In this document: one piece after another, positions 20,700 to 33,467 of the stretch
How the letters are laid out: each line of letters opens with the position of its first letter
How positions within the stretch are numbered: position 1 is the first letter of the stretch
Assembly: GCA_946894095.1 (NCBI GenBank)
Contig: OX335660.1
Location: forward strand, 13,831,001-13,895,000
DNA length: 64,000 nt
Reading direction: 5' to 3'
Source: Incurvaria masculella
Taxonomy: Eukaryota; Arthropoda; Insecta; Lepidoptera; Incurvariidae
Position numbers and translations under genes: made by a program
The notes under the pieces: generated by a model
Told to the model about the DNA's origin: nothing
Databases searched by the model: none
The model's input: the letters and a program-made list of their open reading frames with translations, nothing else

Positions 20700-21715
20700 A
20701 TAGAGAATATAGTATGTGCATTATAAATAAAATATCTCCTCTAGGTCTGCCGAGGCAGCCATTGTCCCTAAAATACTTATAGCATTTCCTCTTTGAATTT
20801 CAATGCTTATGCGGCGAACAAAAAACATTTTGGAGCGTGAATCGCCCGAGGTCTCGCTTAAGAGTTTTCCAAGCACATCTGCGAAAGCTAAGGACTCGGA
20901 TGACCACGCACCAAGAGTTTCCACCGCAAAAGGTAAAAATTCAAAGAGGTCTGATAGCGACTCATATTTTTTTCTTTTGTTACCTGCAGCAATGGCTGCC
21001 GCAGCCCCACCTGAGCGCGAGGAAGCAAGGACGTGGCTCGGCGCTAGTGTGTCAGCGCACGTTGCATCCCACACTAATGCCTTTCCCTTTTTCCACGGGA
21101 CCAGGGTCATGCCGTCTGGTCTTTTGCCGTCTGATCGAAACAGGCCTGGCGGTTCTAGTATGCTAGGGATTCCAGCGGAGTTCAAAGATCGTTTGATAAT
21201 GTTGTTGATTGCATAATGTCTAGGCATGCGACCTGCACTCCGCCGGCATGACAGCCCATGATGACCAAAGCTATCAACGCTGGACCCGCAGATACAAGTG
21301 TGAGGTTGACACACCTTAGCCCCAATCCGGAGAGCGATGCAAATCCGTAGCGTGTTTTTCTCCAGAAGGGTGCCGAGGTGTGGTGAGGGGTAAGCTTTAA
21401 GCCACGCCCCAGATTCCTCGCAAGTAACTCCTAGCAAACGAGCTTTGATTGTTTCTGTGCCAGCAAGGAGATCTGAATGTGTAATCTTTATTAACGGTAT
21501 GTCCCAATTTCTTTGAACCTTCGGTGCTATTGGCATCTCGGCAGTCCCTGCCCTCGATCTCCAAGCTTCTGTAGCTTCCCCCGCATAGTTGACCTCAAAA
21601 TCACTGAATTAGTTGGTCGTCTCTTATTTACCAGAATAGCTATGAGACTAAGTTTTCCCAAAGAATATTTCATGCTGCCGCAACGTTTTGCTTAGAAGCA
21701 AGAAGTATAGATTTT
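20700..21715 (-). pseudogene. Non-LTR retrotransposon C-terminus with zinc knuckle and PD-D nuclease-like motif
   Basis: A 271-codon frame (20721-21536) that also reads upstream (VNYAGEATEAWRSRAGTAE) to an in-frame TAA near 21605. It contains CICGSSVDSFGHHGLSC (a C-x-C...H-x4-C knuckle), then RPDG and, 13 residues on, WDATC. That layout fits the C-terminal restriction-like endonuclease of RLE-type LINEs (R2/Dong-like). This is a motif judgement, not a search result. It is broken and has no RT domain here. Confidence 0.7.
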
Positions 21716-21754
21716 AAGAAGGGTAGTCGATTAAAAGTTGTAGTCTAATGCCTC

Positions 21755-22110
21755 GGAGCTCAGGGGCGTAGGGCCTTGCGTTTCATGCCAAATGACATGG
21801 GTTCCATCCTCTCCCGTTAGTGAACCACTTCCTCTTACTGAGCTAGATATAAGTGAATTTGTTCACGAATACAAGCATTTCCATGGTTCAAAATCCATGC
21901 AAAACTGTAGGTCCCCGTGGTGGAGTTAAGCCTGGTAACATCGCTTTGGATGAAAAGATGGTCGATACGGCAATGCAAATCGTCCGTGTTTTCCATCCTG
22001 TTCAATGTAGCCTGGCATGGCACGTAATTCCTTCAGTAATGGGGCGCGTTGGGCTAATATAATGATTGTGAGTATCATTAGCCATCCATGCCCAGTTACA
22101 TGGCCATGGA
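21755..22110 (+). repeat. Diverged tRNA-SINE relative
   Basis: Shares the GGTTCAAAATCCATGCAAAA, GTAGGTCCCC, CATCGCTTTGGATGAAAAG and CCATCCATGCC blocks. The head region is altered. Confidence 0.7.
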
Positions 22111-22775
22111 TATATACATATCACGTTTAGGATACACATCCGGTTGAATGAAAAGATGAACAGTCGAAATACTTTGACTTTTGGAGACAATAAAAGTGTT
22201 GAATATAGATTAAAACATAGTTGAGGATGTCTACTAGCTACTGAGTAAACAAAACCCTAACAAAATTTAATCAGAGGTTGTATTTAAACACCATTAATTA
22301 TTACGTTTAACCGGAAGTGTATCCTTTAACCTTTGGTTGACTGTACATGGACGGTTGAATAGGCTCGGAAGTGCTTTTCTTTCCTACTTGTAAGAAAACT
22401 TATGTAAAGCCTTGCTATTATATACTATACAAAATTTAGTGAAAACCGCACCTAAATTCATTAGCACGTTCCAAAGTTAACCATGCAAAAGTCTATGCTA
22501 ATGAATTGAATTATGTTAAGGTGTAGACGCAGAGATTTAGGGTACTTGATTATTCAGATCCCATTTAATCCATTTCAAGATTCGGCCCTTAGCTCCGTAC
22601 CGGAAGTAAGCCCTCCGCTGCCGCCTCTCCCGAGCGAGATCACATCCGGATCGGTATCTTCGCATTGAGTGATAGATGGACTGAACGACAACTTGGAACT
22701 GCACGATATTTCCATTCCTGTGGCTCGAATTAAGGGCTAGTGTCCGTTTGAGATTTGATCCGATGGACCTATATA

Positions 22776-23158
22776 TTGGCTCGTAGCCTAGTGGCGCGGG
22801 GTCTGGCCTAGCGTACCAGAAGCCTGGGTTCAATTCCGACATGCACCACTGTCTTTCTCTTTCCGAGTTCGATAAGTGCATTACGTGACGAATGCGAGCT
22901 GCTCCATGGTTCGGAATCTATGTAAAACTGTAGGTCCCCTTCCCCTACTAGGTGGTAGGGTTTAAGCCCGCCAGGGTGGTACCATCGCATTGGATGAAAA
23001 GATGGTCGAAGCGGCAATAAAAAATTGTCCGTGTTTCCCATCCAGTTCAATGTTGCCGTGCTCACAAAGGGAAGTTCCTGGCATGGCACCTAATTCCTTC
23101 GGGAAATGTGGTGTATTAGGCTAATATCATAACGGTGGTTGTGTGGAATTAGCCATCC
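22776..23158 (+). repeat. tRNA-derived SINE, near full length
   Basis: Head GGCTCGTAGCCTAGTGGCG with a perfect A-box, and a B-box in CTGGGTTCAATTCC, spaced about 45 bases apart. Body matches the 16625 copy and ends in GGAATTAGCCATCCATG, followed by (AATG)n. Confidence 0.9.
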
Positions 23159-24702
23159 ATGAATGAATGAATGAATAAATTCTTTATTGTGCAATAGAAA
23201 ACAAGTACAATTACAAAAACAATTCGAAACAACAACAAAATTGCACAAAGGCGGACTTATCACTAGGAGTGATTTCTTCCAGTCAACCTTCCAATCCATG
23301 TCAGGTCGCATAAAAAACAAAAAAAAATAGTGTCCATTTCGGATTCAATCAGAAAAACACAAAATAATAAAAAGTAAGGATTAAAAAAACGTAGGTTTCT
23401 CTGGCATCAAGTTGTGCCTTTTTCAACTTAAAACTATTCATTATATAATCTACTTCACTAAACTTTTACTACTGGTCGAAATGGCAATGAAAATTTGTTC
23501 ATGTGTTTCGTCCAGTTCAATAAAGTACTTATCTGGTATGGAACTAAATGCTAGAAATGAAATGACCGAAAATTTGACTTACAAATTAATTAAAGTTTTC
23601 AAAGAATGCACCCTACTTTGGTAATTTTTAAGATTGTTTTTATGTGACTTTACATTTTTTTTATTAACTGGACATCGATGGCTAATACCAAACTGATCGT
23701 CAGATTAGCCTAACAAACCACATGGGAACTAGGTGCCATGCCAGGACCATTCTTATATTGCTCGGGTACATTAACTGAATAGAAATCACGGACAGTTTTC
23801 ATTGCGATAGTACCAGCCCGGGGGAATTAAGAGAGTCGTTACTCTATCAATTCCCCATACTACGGGCGATAACTGTTTCCTTGCTCTTAATATTTTACTA
23901 GGTTTTGAAAATTGTGGATTCTTAAATATATATTGTAGAAATCTATGTCTGTAGAGTCCGTATGTAAAGAGAACCGGCGTGGCGTACAATGGAACTAACA
24001 TTAAGATTTTTACATAACATACACTAAAACAATTATTAAGACCTGAGAATCTGAAAATATTATATTGTAACAACAGCCTCAAAATATCAAGTTGTAACAG
24101 TCATAATATAATGACGTGCCAGTGTTGTCAACAGGACAAATACGGTAAATGTGCACATGTGCGCCCTCAAATCTTACGGCGGTTCTCTTTCCGCACGGAC
24201 TCTATGTTTTAATTTTTTAATGCAGCTTTTGGAATGGAAAATATTGGTAAATATACGTCGGAAAAAAGGTATCTTTTGTACATTCATTTTGGATTTTTTT
24301 ACTAACAAAAACAGCTGTTTACAAAAAAATCGAAACATAGTGATGAAAAAAATGATTAAAATCTGACAACATTTAGGGCTAGGGAAACGTTAGGGCATGG
24401 AAGACGATTTCGCAGTCGCCGTGCAAAATTGTGCCTTGGGTAATGGACAAAAAATGCTTTTCTTAAAATTTTCAAATCTTAGATTTCTTGAGACTTCATG
24501 ACAGCCTTAACGCTACCACCTAGTAAGTAAGGAAAGGCCGCACGAAAATACATTGAGTGGACCCAATTGTATAATTTTTACATGCTGGAAAAACAAAGGT
24601 GTGGGACAAAGGAAATGGCCGTATCAATCTTTAGGGAACAAAAATCCAACTAATACGAAACCACACGTTGTTACGCCATTTTCAGGAAACACACAAGACG
24701 CC

Positions 24703-25200
24703 TTAAGGTGGGCCATCCCGCTCAACTAGAAAACGACGAAAGTAGATCACGCCCATATTTCTTGTCAGAGATCCCAAATTTTGCTTAAAACAGCTTCATT
24801 TGATCGAACTAGATGTCTGATGACCGTTGGCATTGTAAAATTATGTTTGGTTTCTAAGTTATAAGGTCCGCAAGTTCGAATTTTTCGCGCGTTTTATACA
24901 ATATCTTTGGAGGTGGATTACGCAATGATAAAGTAAGAACATCTTAAAAAGAGATTTTGTTAGATTTTTTACTACAGCGGTCGTGGTTTACTTTTAGCTA
25001 TAAGTCGTTTTGTAATGAAATTTTTCGTAAATCTTACCAAATCATACACTATGTACATTGTCTTTTTTGTAGACATGTTGCATCTTCCTCATCACGGAGC
25101 CTGTCTTTTTCTTTGAAACATAGAAGGACCCAGAGCGCAACAGCACGGTTTTGTACCGCGCCCGCGAATGAGTTGGTCCCGCCGGGTTGGGCCACCTTAA
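24703..25200 (+). mobile_element. TTAA MITE family 1, complete with internal deletion
   Basis: TTAAGGTGGGCCATCCCG to GGGTTGGGCCACCTTAA, 498 bp. A segment near AGATTTTGTTAG is missing relative to the 550-bp copies. Confidence 0.85.
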
Positions 25201-25613
25201 GACGAAAGCTTATTTCAGAGACTTGTAAAATTCGGCCTCGATAGCGCAAAGGATTGGTATTCTGCATTTCCATGTTCACAGTAAGTAATGAAAATTTTCC
25301 GTGAGTCGGAGGCACTCCGGACGACTCCGAGGCGCTCGTCTGAATATTCATGAAGCTTTCAGCAATATTGAGGCTCTCCAATGAAGTATTTGGATACGTG
25401 GCACTGTCGGAATCATTACAAAGATCTTTTAACAAGTGAAAATAAATGGATACGTCCGCGTTCTTATAACATCTTAATTATGTATCTGGGTCAACGATGA
25501 ACCTCCGTGAAACTTGTTGACATAAACTGTAAAATAACTCTCAGGGAGATCATAGACACCTACAGCGAGGAAGAAAGTACGAAAGTGGCGATTAAAATAC
25601 ATTCGTACTGCCG

Positions 25614-26428
25614 CACACTGAAAACAATTATCTGATACTGTTAATGTTTTTGCACAGTTAAAATTGAGTAATTTATGGTAAAGTATTTCTCGTTACTATA
25701 AATGTATTACGGTAGGTACCTTCAAGATGTACAGGAATTTCAACAGATTGGACAGTACCTTTTCTCTGAATATAAGACGTAAGTAAGAATGGAAAAAATA
25801 CTTAAGCTACAAACCGTTTTCACAAAGTTAGGGAAACAGTAAGATAAAACAGTTATTGCACACAGTTAACAAAACAACTAGAAGATACAGTAACATTTCA
25901 TGTTTAAGGCTGACTGTTTTCACTCAGAGTAACCGGTTTGCGAAACGTTATATCCAGTACAAAGGTACTGTTTAATCTGTTAAAATTTCTGTACCTCTCG
26001 AAACTGGACAGTTGCACGCTTAATATGTAATTAGCCGCAATGTTCAATCAGTTAAGATCACCGTTTCAAGATCACCTGATCTGTCACACGTGTTATTTTC
26101 TAAATACGGTACTGTTCAATCGGTTAAAATAACTGTTAAATAGTAACTGTTTTGGCTCATTAATAGATACTTACCGTAGTACATTAATAGTTGAGTGCGG
26201 CTGACTTTAAAGAACTCTTTTATTTTGATTTATGATTAAAGTAGAATTGTCATTGTCATTTTTTTTCATATGCATCTGTTTTTTTGTGTGTATGTGTTCT
26301 GTGTTTATAACAACAAAGATATATTTAAAGTATTAATAGTAGTGAGAAATACTTTACCATAAATTACTGAATTTTAACTGTGCTGAAACAGTAAATAGTT
26401 GCACATAATTTTCTTTTTCAGTGTATTT
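25614..26428. mobile_element. MITE with about 90-bp inverted ends
   Basis: The left end (CACTGAAAACAATTATCTG ... GTAAAGTATTTCTC) is inverted at 26340-26428. The interior is rich in ACTGTT/AACAGT motifs, giving many short internal inverted repeats. No open frame of note. Confidence 0.78.
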
Positions 26429-27728
26429 TAGGTCAAATACAACTAAATCCTGTGTCGTTGAATTCAGCATTCATAATCACTAGATGATGGGCAGACTTAC
26501 CAATATGAAGTAACCAGTGGGAACAGTTACCCGGCAAAATTTTGACGAGAGCGGATTAGTTCACCGGAAAGGCATCGCGTTCAGAAAACCTGCAACAATT
26601 CCCGTTTCACACCCGTATTATTTTCCTAGTAGGAACACCCAACGGCGTGTTTCGGGCGCAGCGTTATTTTCCGGTGTTTATTCGCTTGACTAATCCGCGA
26701 AATCACGATTTATGGGACCTAGTTTCCAGCAGCTTCTGGGTAAAACGGTATCATGTAAAACCCACTGCATCGGTATATCCAGAAATAAGGGGCCTTTTTT
26801 ATGAAACATGTATGGCTAATTCCTACCTAATATCATAATATTAGCCCAACAGACCACATAGGAATTAGGTGATATGGATGGAAAACAATAATAGTGTTTC
26901 ATGCCGCGTCCACCATCTTTTCACTCAATGCAATTGTACCAACCCGGGCGGGCCTGGCAAGACCACCACCTACAGACTTATACTATCTCCATCCCATCAT
27001 CTTGAAGTCATAAAATCCTACTGGCATGACCAAGTCCCGCTTCCATCTCTATAAGTGTAGCCACCAACAGAAGATATACATATAACCCGAAAGTCGCAGG
27101 TTTAAATCCTGCTGCAAACAAATGTTGAAGCCAAAAAAAATCATAATAAAAAATACGATTACATTGTTTTATTATAATTATAGCTTTATGACCTCATTGA
27201 AAGCGCTCAATTTCTACAATATCTATGATTTAGGTGATTTTTTTAAGAGTGAGAATGAGTTAATCCCGTCGGGAAAGGCCATCTTAATAATATGTGAGTA
27301 ATTACCGTGAAATAAATAAATAAAAAAGTTGTTCCCTTGTATTCAATAACATTTAAGTAACGTAAAATTACTTTTTAATCAATTGATTCGTCTCGTTCGA
27401 ACCCGTGCACACAACATAACCTTAAATAGTTCAACGAGACCTCGCTTCCCTCTGGCACGGAACCCTGGTTTCGCCGGTTATTTTTACGGAGCAGCTTTAC
27501 AGCCTGACGCGGTACATAGGAATCGCATCAGCATAAAGGCCGATTACAGGGCAGGTGCCAGCGCCGTTACGGGGCACCCCCTGTAAAACGCGGCGAGATT
27601 ATCGTAAATTTCCGACTCGAAAATCATAAATTTTAAATTGTTAACGGGGAGTTACGCGGTCGTTTGACGGGAGCAAATAGAATGCAAGGGTATCTTTCTC
27701 CACATCCAGTCAAAGTTCTAGCAATAAT

Positions 27729-28845
27729 AAAAAATCGGCCAAGTGCGAGTCAGACACGCACCCGAAAGGTTCCGTACCGTAGAACAAGATTGAACACAAA
27801 AAAATCACGTTTTTTGTATGGGGGACCCCTTTAATTTCTATTATTTTTTCATTTTAAGACATAAGACATAAGACATTTTATTTGCCACAGCATATGAGTA
27901 CAAAAGAGTAATGAACATAAAAAAACTAAACTAAATTAAAAACACTTAAACATTGCATTCTCTTGTAGGCTTCTTAAATTTGTGACAAATGGGATCAATC
28001 TCAGCTGTCTCGCAGAAAACTACGAAGCTGGTTTTCAGACGAATCCCTACTAAAACCAGCTTTAAACATTGCAGTTTAGGTGACGCTGCTTATATATAAT
28101 TAGCTTAATTCTATAAAAAAGTTCCACAGTGTGTGTTTGTAAAAAACAATCAAATTTAGGTTGTGTGTAAGTGTGTCAAAGAGATTAGAATGTGAGGTGT
28201 GTCTTTTATATACGTATATGAGAGTTGTAACAAGGGTGCTTGTGTGAGGGTATGTATACGTAATGGGGGAGGGAGAGATAGAGTGGAATAATAATAAAAT
28301 GGATTGAATATCAATGTAAATAAAATGTTTCACAAATAGATGAATTGGCATATTGCTGACTTAGAAAATGGGATTTCAGAGCTTTTTTAAAAGAGGGCAG
28401 CGACTGCGTATGCAGATGCAGAACCGGTGGGGGGGGGGGAGGTTGTTCCAACATTTTGTGGCCGCGTACGTAAAACTGCCTCTAAATTTGACCAACTTGT
28501 GCGTAGGGACCAGCATTAGTTCATTGTGTCTCCTTGTGTCGCGGATATGCACGTCACGTGCCCATTTCATATTGCTGTAGAGGTATTCAGGATCTTTATA
28601 TTTTATTACACCAATAAGAAGGGTCGCCAGGTGCAGTTCGCGACGTGACTTCATGTTGAGCCAACCCTTATTATTAATGAAAGGAGACACATGGGCACGA
28701 CGGGGGATCTTAAAGCAAAATCTCGCACAAGCGTTTTGGACGCGTTGTTGTCTTACTTATTTGTTGTTATAGCGGCTAAATAAATACACACTCTGTGATA
28801 ATTTTAGCTGCCGACCTATTACGGTTCATGCGATGCCTGAATGTT
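27729..28845 (+). repeat. GGTTCCGTAC repeat, copy 6, interrupted
   Basis: Starts ATCGGCCAAGTGCGAGTC, breaks at about 27856 for the LINE insertion, resumes at 28749 and is lost after TACGGTTCATGCGATG. The GACG tract and 3' end are missing. Confidence 0.82.
27857..28748 (-). pseudogene. 5'-truncated LINE (Jockey/CR1-like) inside a GGTTCCGTAC repeat
   Basis: A minus-strand frame (28376-28690) ends in RDVHIRDTRRHNELMLVP and KCWNNLPPPHR, the usual C-terminus after an insect LINE reverse transcriptase. The 3' tail is a TAAGACA microsatellite (27856-27880). The insertion splits a GGTTCCGTAC repeat: its 5' part is 27729-27856 and its continuation resumes at 28749 (TTATTTGTTGTTATAGCGG). Confidence 0.8.
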
Positions 28846-29137
28846 CGAAAACCTATGGGCGTCCGCGGACACCTTAATAGGTCCTGGCGTACGCCATATG
28901 CCACGCTTAACATTAAAAGGAAATCAAAAGGATTTGAGTAGAACCATGGAGGTGAACAAATAATTTCCTCACCTCCATGTGTAGAGCACATTTGATTTCT
29001 TTACAATTTACTGTAACTATAATCGGCGATGGTGAAAGAGACCCTTCATGTAAGTTGGCTTATCTAACAGTTAGGGACTACATATCGAAATAGATCGCTT
29101 CAGATATTCGTGTTACAAACGAAACCACGAGCAGCTT

Positions 29138-29496
29138 TTAAGGCTGTTCCGACCCATATAAAGTTGTTTGCACACATAACGCAAAAATAATTGCACTTAA
29201 TAATAAAAGTTTAATATAGTCATATTACTTGCAGCGAAAACAATTTCACAATTTCAGGATCATTGGTTTTGTTACAATTTATTTAAATAACATTTTTAAT
29301 TAACAGCGCCATCTGACGGTGTAAAACTTCTAATCGGCAATTACAACGAGAAACCATTAAACCTGAAATTGTGAATATGTTTTCGCTGCAACTACTATGG
29401 CTATATATAATATTTTTGACGAATTTGTGCCTTAAAGTGCAATACTTTTTGCGTTCTGTGTAAAAAAAAACATTGTATGGGTCGGAACATCCTTAA
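29138..29496. mobile_element. TTAA MITE family 2 (359 bp, long inverted ends)
   Basis: Ends TTAAGGCTGTTCCGACCC and GGGTCGGAACATCCTTAA. Inverted similarity continues inward through GCAAAAA...TTGCACTT, and again at GCAGCGAAAACA versus TGTTTTCGCTGC. No coding sequence. TTAA edges suggest piggyBac-type insertion, but the termini differ from family 1. Confidence 0.82.
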
Positions 29497-29544
29497 GCAC
29501 CGGCATGGCTTGGGCTATAAAATATGCGACATGAGCTAGGGTGG

Positions 29545-29878
29545 CTTGTAGCTTAGAGGCGCGACACCTCGCTTCTCATGCCAGAGGGGTGGGGCTCCGT
29601 ACATGCACCATTTTTTTTTCTCTCTGACTTGGCTGACTTTCGATGAGAGCTGTTCCATGTTTCGGATTCCATATAAAGATGTAGGTCCCTACTTACTTGG
29701 GTTGGTACCATCGCATTTAATAAAACGCAGTCGAAGTGATAATGAATTTTTTTTCGTTTTTTCCTTCCAGTTACATTGCACGTCCAGCATGGTATGTTGT
29801 ACATTCAGGAATGCTGTGTATTGGGATAATATAATGACGTTAGGCATGGCATTAGCTATCCATATCCAGTAAGTAGAC
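29545..29878 (+). repeat. Diverged tRNA-SINE
   Basis: Head TGGCTTGTAGCTTAGAGGCG, then TGCACC, GTAGGTCCC, GGTACCATCGCATT and GCTATCCATATCCAG in the family order. An older copy. Confidence 0.72.
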
Positions 29879-30837
29879 AATCTATGTAATTATACAGTGT
29901 TTATTATCATTTTATTTCTATGTTATTATTTTCAGTTTAGGTAGGACATAGTGTGACTGCACATCGATGGGGAGAATATTTTAGCTGTGCATACTACATC
30001 TTATTATTATGTACATTATAAGGAAGAAAAATAGAAAGTAGAGATATTTATTTTAACAAAAATAATGAACCCGTATGATGAAACCGAACAGCACAGTGAC
30101 ATCTAAAAGTAACATGTACAATGTTTATCTTCCAAATACTTTTCAATGTCTTCTTTTCTTCTTGTCTTCTATCTTTCTTTCAATCTTGCGGTCTATCCCG
30201 TGGTCCATAACATTACATAATTTCCTTGGAGAGGTAGGCAGAGGTGATAGAGCGCTCTGCGGTACGACCACAACATACTTCTCTCGCCTATTCGACCGGC
30301 ATGCATTCTCTTCATATGCACGTACTTTTAGATTAGACCTATATGGTCATGGTAGGTTCTATTGGGTCGTTATATTTATCGTTATCTCTTGATCCGCAGT
30401 TTTTACCAGGTAAATTAACATAATACATAGCATTCCACATCCTGCCAGTCACACCCCACGACAGTATTCTAGTCTGCTTATCGGACTGATTTTCGGATCG
30501 GATTTTCTCGGACTGAACTATTCCGAAAATTATTAAAATAATATTAAGAAAAGGAGTATTTAAGAGAGTTCAATATAATTAGATGTAATATTAATAATCA
30601 CTATGACTCGTCTGTTTTATCCTATCTTTTTTCATTCAATGAACCATCATTAATTACTTAAAACAATTATCTTCAAGATAAACTTGTTTACAAATTGTTG
30701 GTGAATGATTTTTTTTATGAATCATGTCATTTATTCATAACAGCCCATGCGAGTACAGTCGTGTGACTATAATGAGCGATAAAGAACGTTTTTATTTTTA
30801 CAAATGTACTAGCCTATAAGTATATAAAAGTATTTAA

Positions 30838-31214
30838 GCCTAGTGGCGCGGGTACTTGCCTAGCATACCAGAGGTCTGGGTTCAAATCCTCGTCCCGATC
30901 ATGCACCATTTTCTTTATTTTTCTGAGTTTGATAAGTGCATTTCGTCACGAATGCGAACTTTTTCATGCTTCGGAATCCATGTAAAACTGTAGGTCCCCT
31001 TCCCCTACACGGTGGTAGGTTTTAAGCCCGCCCGGGTTAGTACCATCGCATTGGATGAAAAGATGGTGGCAATGAAAAAAATATCCATGTTTTCCATCCA
31101 GTTCAATGTAGCCGTGCTCACACAGTGAAGGTCCTGGCATGGCACCGAATTCCTTCGGGAATGTTGTGTATTGGGCTAATATCATAACGATAGTTGTGAG
31201 CCATCCATGTCAGG
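30838..31214 (+). repeat. tRNA-derived SINE
   Basis: Begins within the head (AGCCTAGTGGCGCGGG), has B-box GGGTTCAAATCC, the full body, and an end at GCCATCCATGTCAGGT followed by an A-rich tract. Confidence 0.9.
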
Positions 31215-31707
31215 TTGAAAAAAAACCGACTTTAGAACTGTTGCCAACATCTTACTACAACCTAGGTGCTTTAAACATGGTGTAAAGAAGCATTTGGTCT
31301 GCCGGCATGGTTTTTGCAGCCTCCATGAATGTTCGAAAGCCCATGGGCATCGTGGGGCAGCAATTAGGTGAAGTATACATGCAGTACATTACAAAGTAAC
31401 CGGCCAAGCGTGAACATGTCAGCTATCACGTCGTCACCGCTGGACATCGACGTAAAAGTAATCAGTTCTACGAGACAGAGAGCGAAACGAATAAATTCGC
31501 CCTCGCCTGATGATAATTTTGGACGTTCATACAACATAATTAGCACTACCGTTAATAGGAGAACAATTCGGGACAAAATGCTTGTGATCGACAGACACCA
31601 GAGTCAGACCACCCGATTAAGTTATTGTTTTTTTCAGACGAGTCGTAGCAATAGTAAATATAGTTTTTCGTACTAAGCAATCGAGTCGCTTTTTCTAAGG
31701 AATGTGA

Positions 31708-31986
31708 TATATGTCAGGCAATCAGTCAGCGTGTTTGCGTCCACTTCTGGACATACGCCTCTCCATTTTTTCTCTTGTTCTCCCGGGCCTCAGCGGTACG
31801 GAACCACTGCTTTCCGCCGACGCACTCGATGTCGTCGTCCCAACTGGCGGGTGGTCTTTCCACACTCCGTTTTCCTGTCCACGGCCGCCAGTGTAGGAAA
31901 CGGTTACTCCAACGGTCGTCGTCTCTTCGGCTGACGTGACCAGCCCACAGCCACTTGAACTTGGCCACCCGGTGTCCAATATCGAG
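31708..31986 (-). pseudogene. RTE-type LINE ORF2 C-terminus, second copy
   Basis: Minus-strand 80-codon frame beginning AKFKWLWAGHVSRRDDDRWS. Tail (TCAG)n at its 3' side. The 5' breakpoint is the same TTGGACACCGGGTGGC found at 19946, so both derive from one short source. Confidence 0.85.
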
Positions 31987-32846
31987 TAGTGTGGTACGTC
32001 AACGAATTGAAACTTCTGCTTTTCTCTTCTGAGGTCATTCCGCGTACGTACTGTACCCGATTACATGTACTTGAATTTGTCCGTATCTATTGCTATCTTC
32101 TTGCTGTTATCGTGTCAATTAATGAATCTTGTCGATTATTGATTGAAGACAGTGTCTGTGTTAAGCGATCACCCATCCATCGAAGATGTCCTTGTATTGA
32201 TAAACGTTTACAAACAGAAAGTGAATCAATTGGTTGTCTGGACATCCTGCTTCAAATTTATGTTCAGACAGTTTAATTATTTTCATATTTCATATTTCTA
32301 ATTATTTATTCAGTATAGCATTTTTTTTCAAGTTTACGATAATACATTGTAAGCACTTAATGCTATAGAATACGTAATTTTTTTCAGTACACTGATCACA
32401 CAGTTTTCAAAACACAGTTACTGGTCACGTTCTAGCATACTGCATTTCATCGGAGTTAGGTATCATGCCAGGACCTCTCTAATATTGCACGGATAGATCT
32501 AGCACGTCAAGATCGTATTGCACGATACTTTTGTCAAACATGGCCACCGCGCGCGAGTGTGCTCTATAATATCGTTCGTCAAGTCAGCCCCATACTTTGC
32601 AAGTAATGTGCAAGAGTTTCACAGTGTTCTGTTTCCATTGGAGGTCGCTTTAAGGTCCTTGCTTACGGTGACGGTGCCTGCTCCAATTGGCAACATGTTA
32701 ATTGGTGGGGATAGTATTTTCACATAAAATTATATTTGTCATGAACTGTTCCATACGGCATGATTTGTTAATTTTGTGAATTCATGTTAATTTAGTGTTT
32801 TCCCTATGTTTTTGTTAAAAAAAGTGACAAATATTTTTGTAAATGT

Positions 32847-33180
32847 AGACTAAATATTATAAAGGGGAAAGTTTGTAATAATGGATAGATGTTTGTTACT
32901 CTTTCACGTAAAAACTACTGAATAGATTTTAATGAAACTTTACAATAATATAGCTTATACATCAGAATAAGACATAGGCTACAATTTATAAAGATATTGT
33001 GCCCATGGGCTTTCGAACTTTCACGGGGCTGCGAAAACGATGCCGGTAGCGCTACTTCACACCAAGGGGAGCGGGGCCGGGGGCGGGCCGGGAGCGGCGG
33101 CGGGGGCGGGGCGGACGTTGCGACGCGCGGTGGGTGAGGGGGGGGGAGAACGTGAGGGCAGACGTCATGCCGGTTGTGTC
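32847..33180 (+). repeat. Helitron-like 5' scrap followed by GC-rich block
   Basis: ACTAAATATTATAAAGGGG resembles a Helitron 5' region and runs to about 33000, where LINE 3' UTR sequence (CCCATGGGCTTTCGAAC) takes over. Bases 33065-33150 are extremely G-rich with several runs of four or more G, a candidate G-quadruplex on the plus strand. Confidence 0.55.
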
Positions 33181-33467
33181 CGTTGGAGAATTTTCAAGGC
33201 ACTAGCGATTTGTTAAAAACTCATTGTACTTAAAGTAATATAGGACCAAGGATAGATTTGGCAGTTTTTTTTTGTTAGGAGTTACACGTTCAAAAATATA
33301 CTTCTTTTTTTTTATTATATAGATAGGTTACTTACCTGTTAATTATAAAGAATTACTTCGTTTTTATTTAAATTATTAAAGGTTGTAGGTAAGTGATTGG
33401 TCCTTTTTTGGTTATTTTGGTTCATTTATAATAATGTGAATAACATAACAGCAATGATAATGTAAAA

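Noticed and set aside
20803..21216. Plus-strand 137-codon frame
   Set aside because: Antisense to the LINE C-terminal frame, which carries the recognisable zinc-knuckle and RPDG/WDAT motifs.
22776..22850. Functional tRNA gene
   Set aside because: A and B boxes are present, but no full cloverleaf was found and the sequence is the head of a multi-copy SINE.
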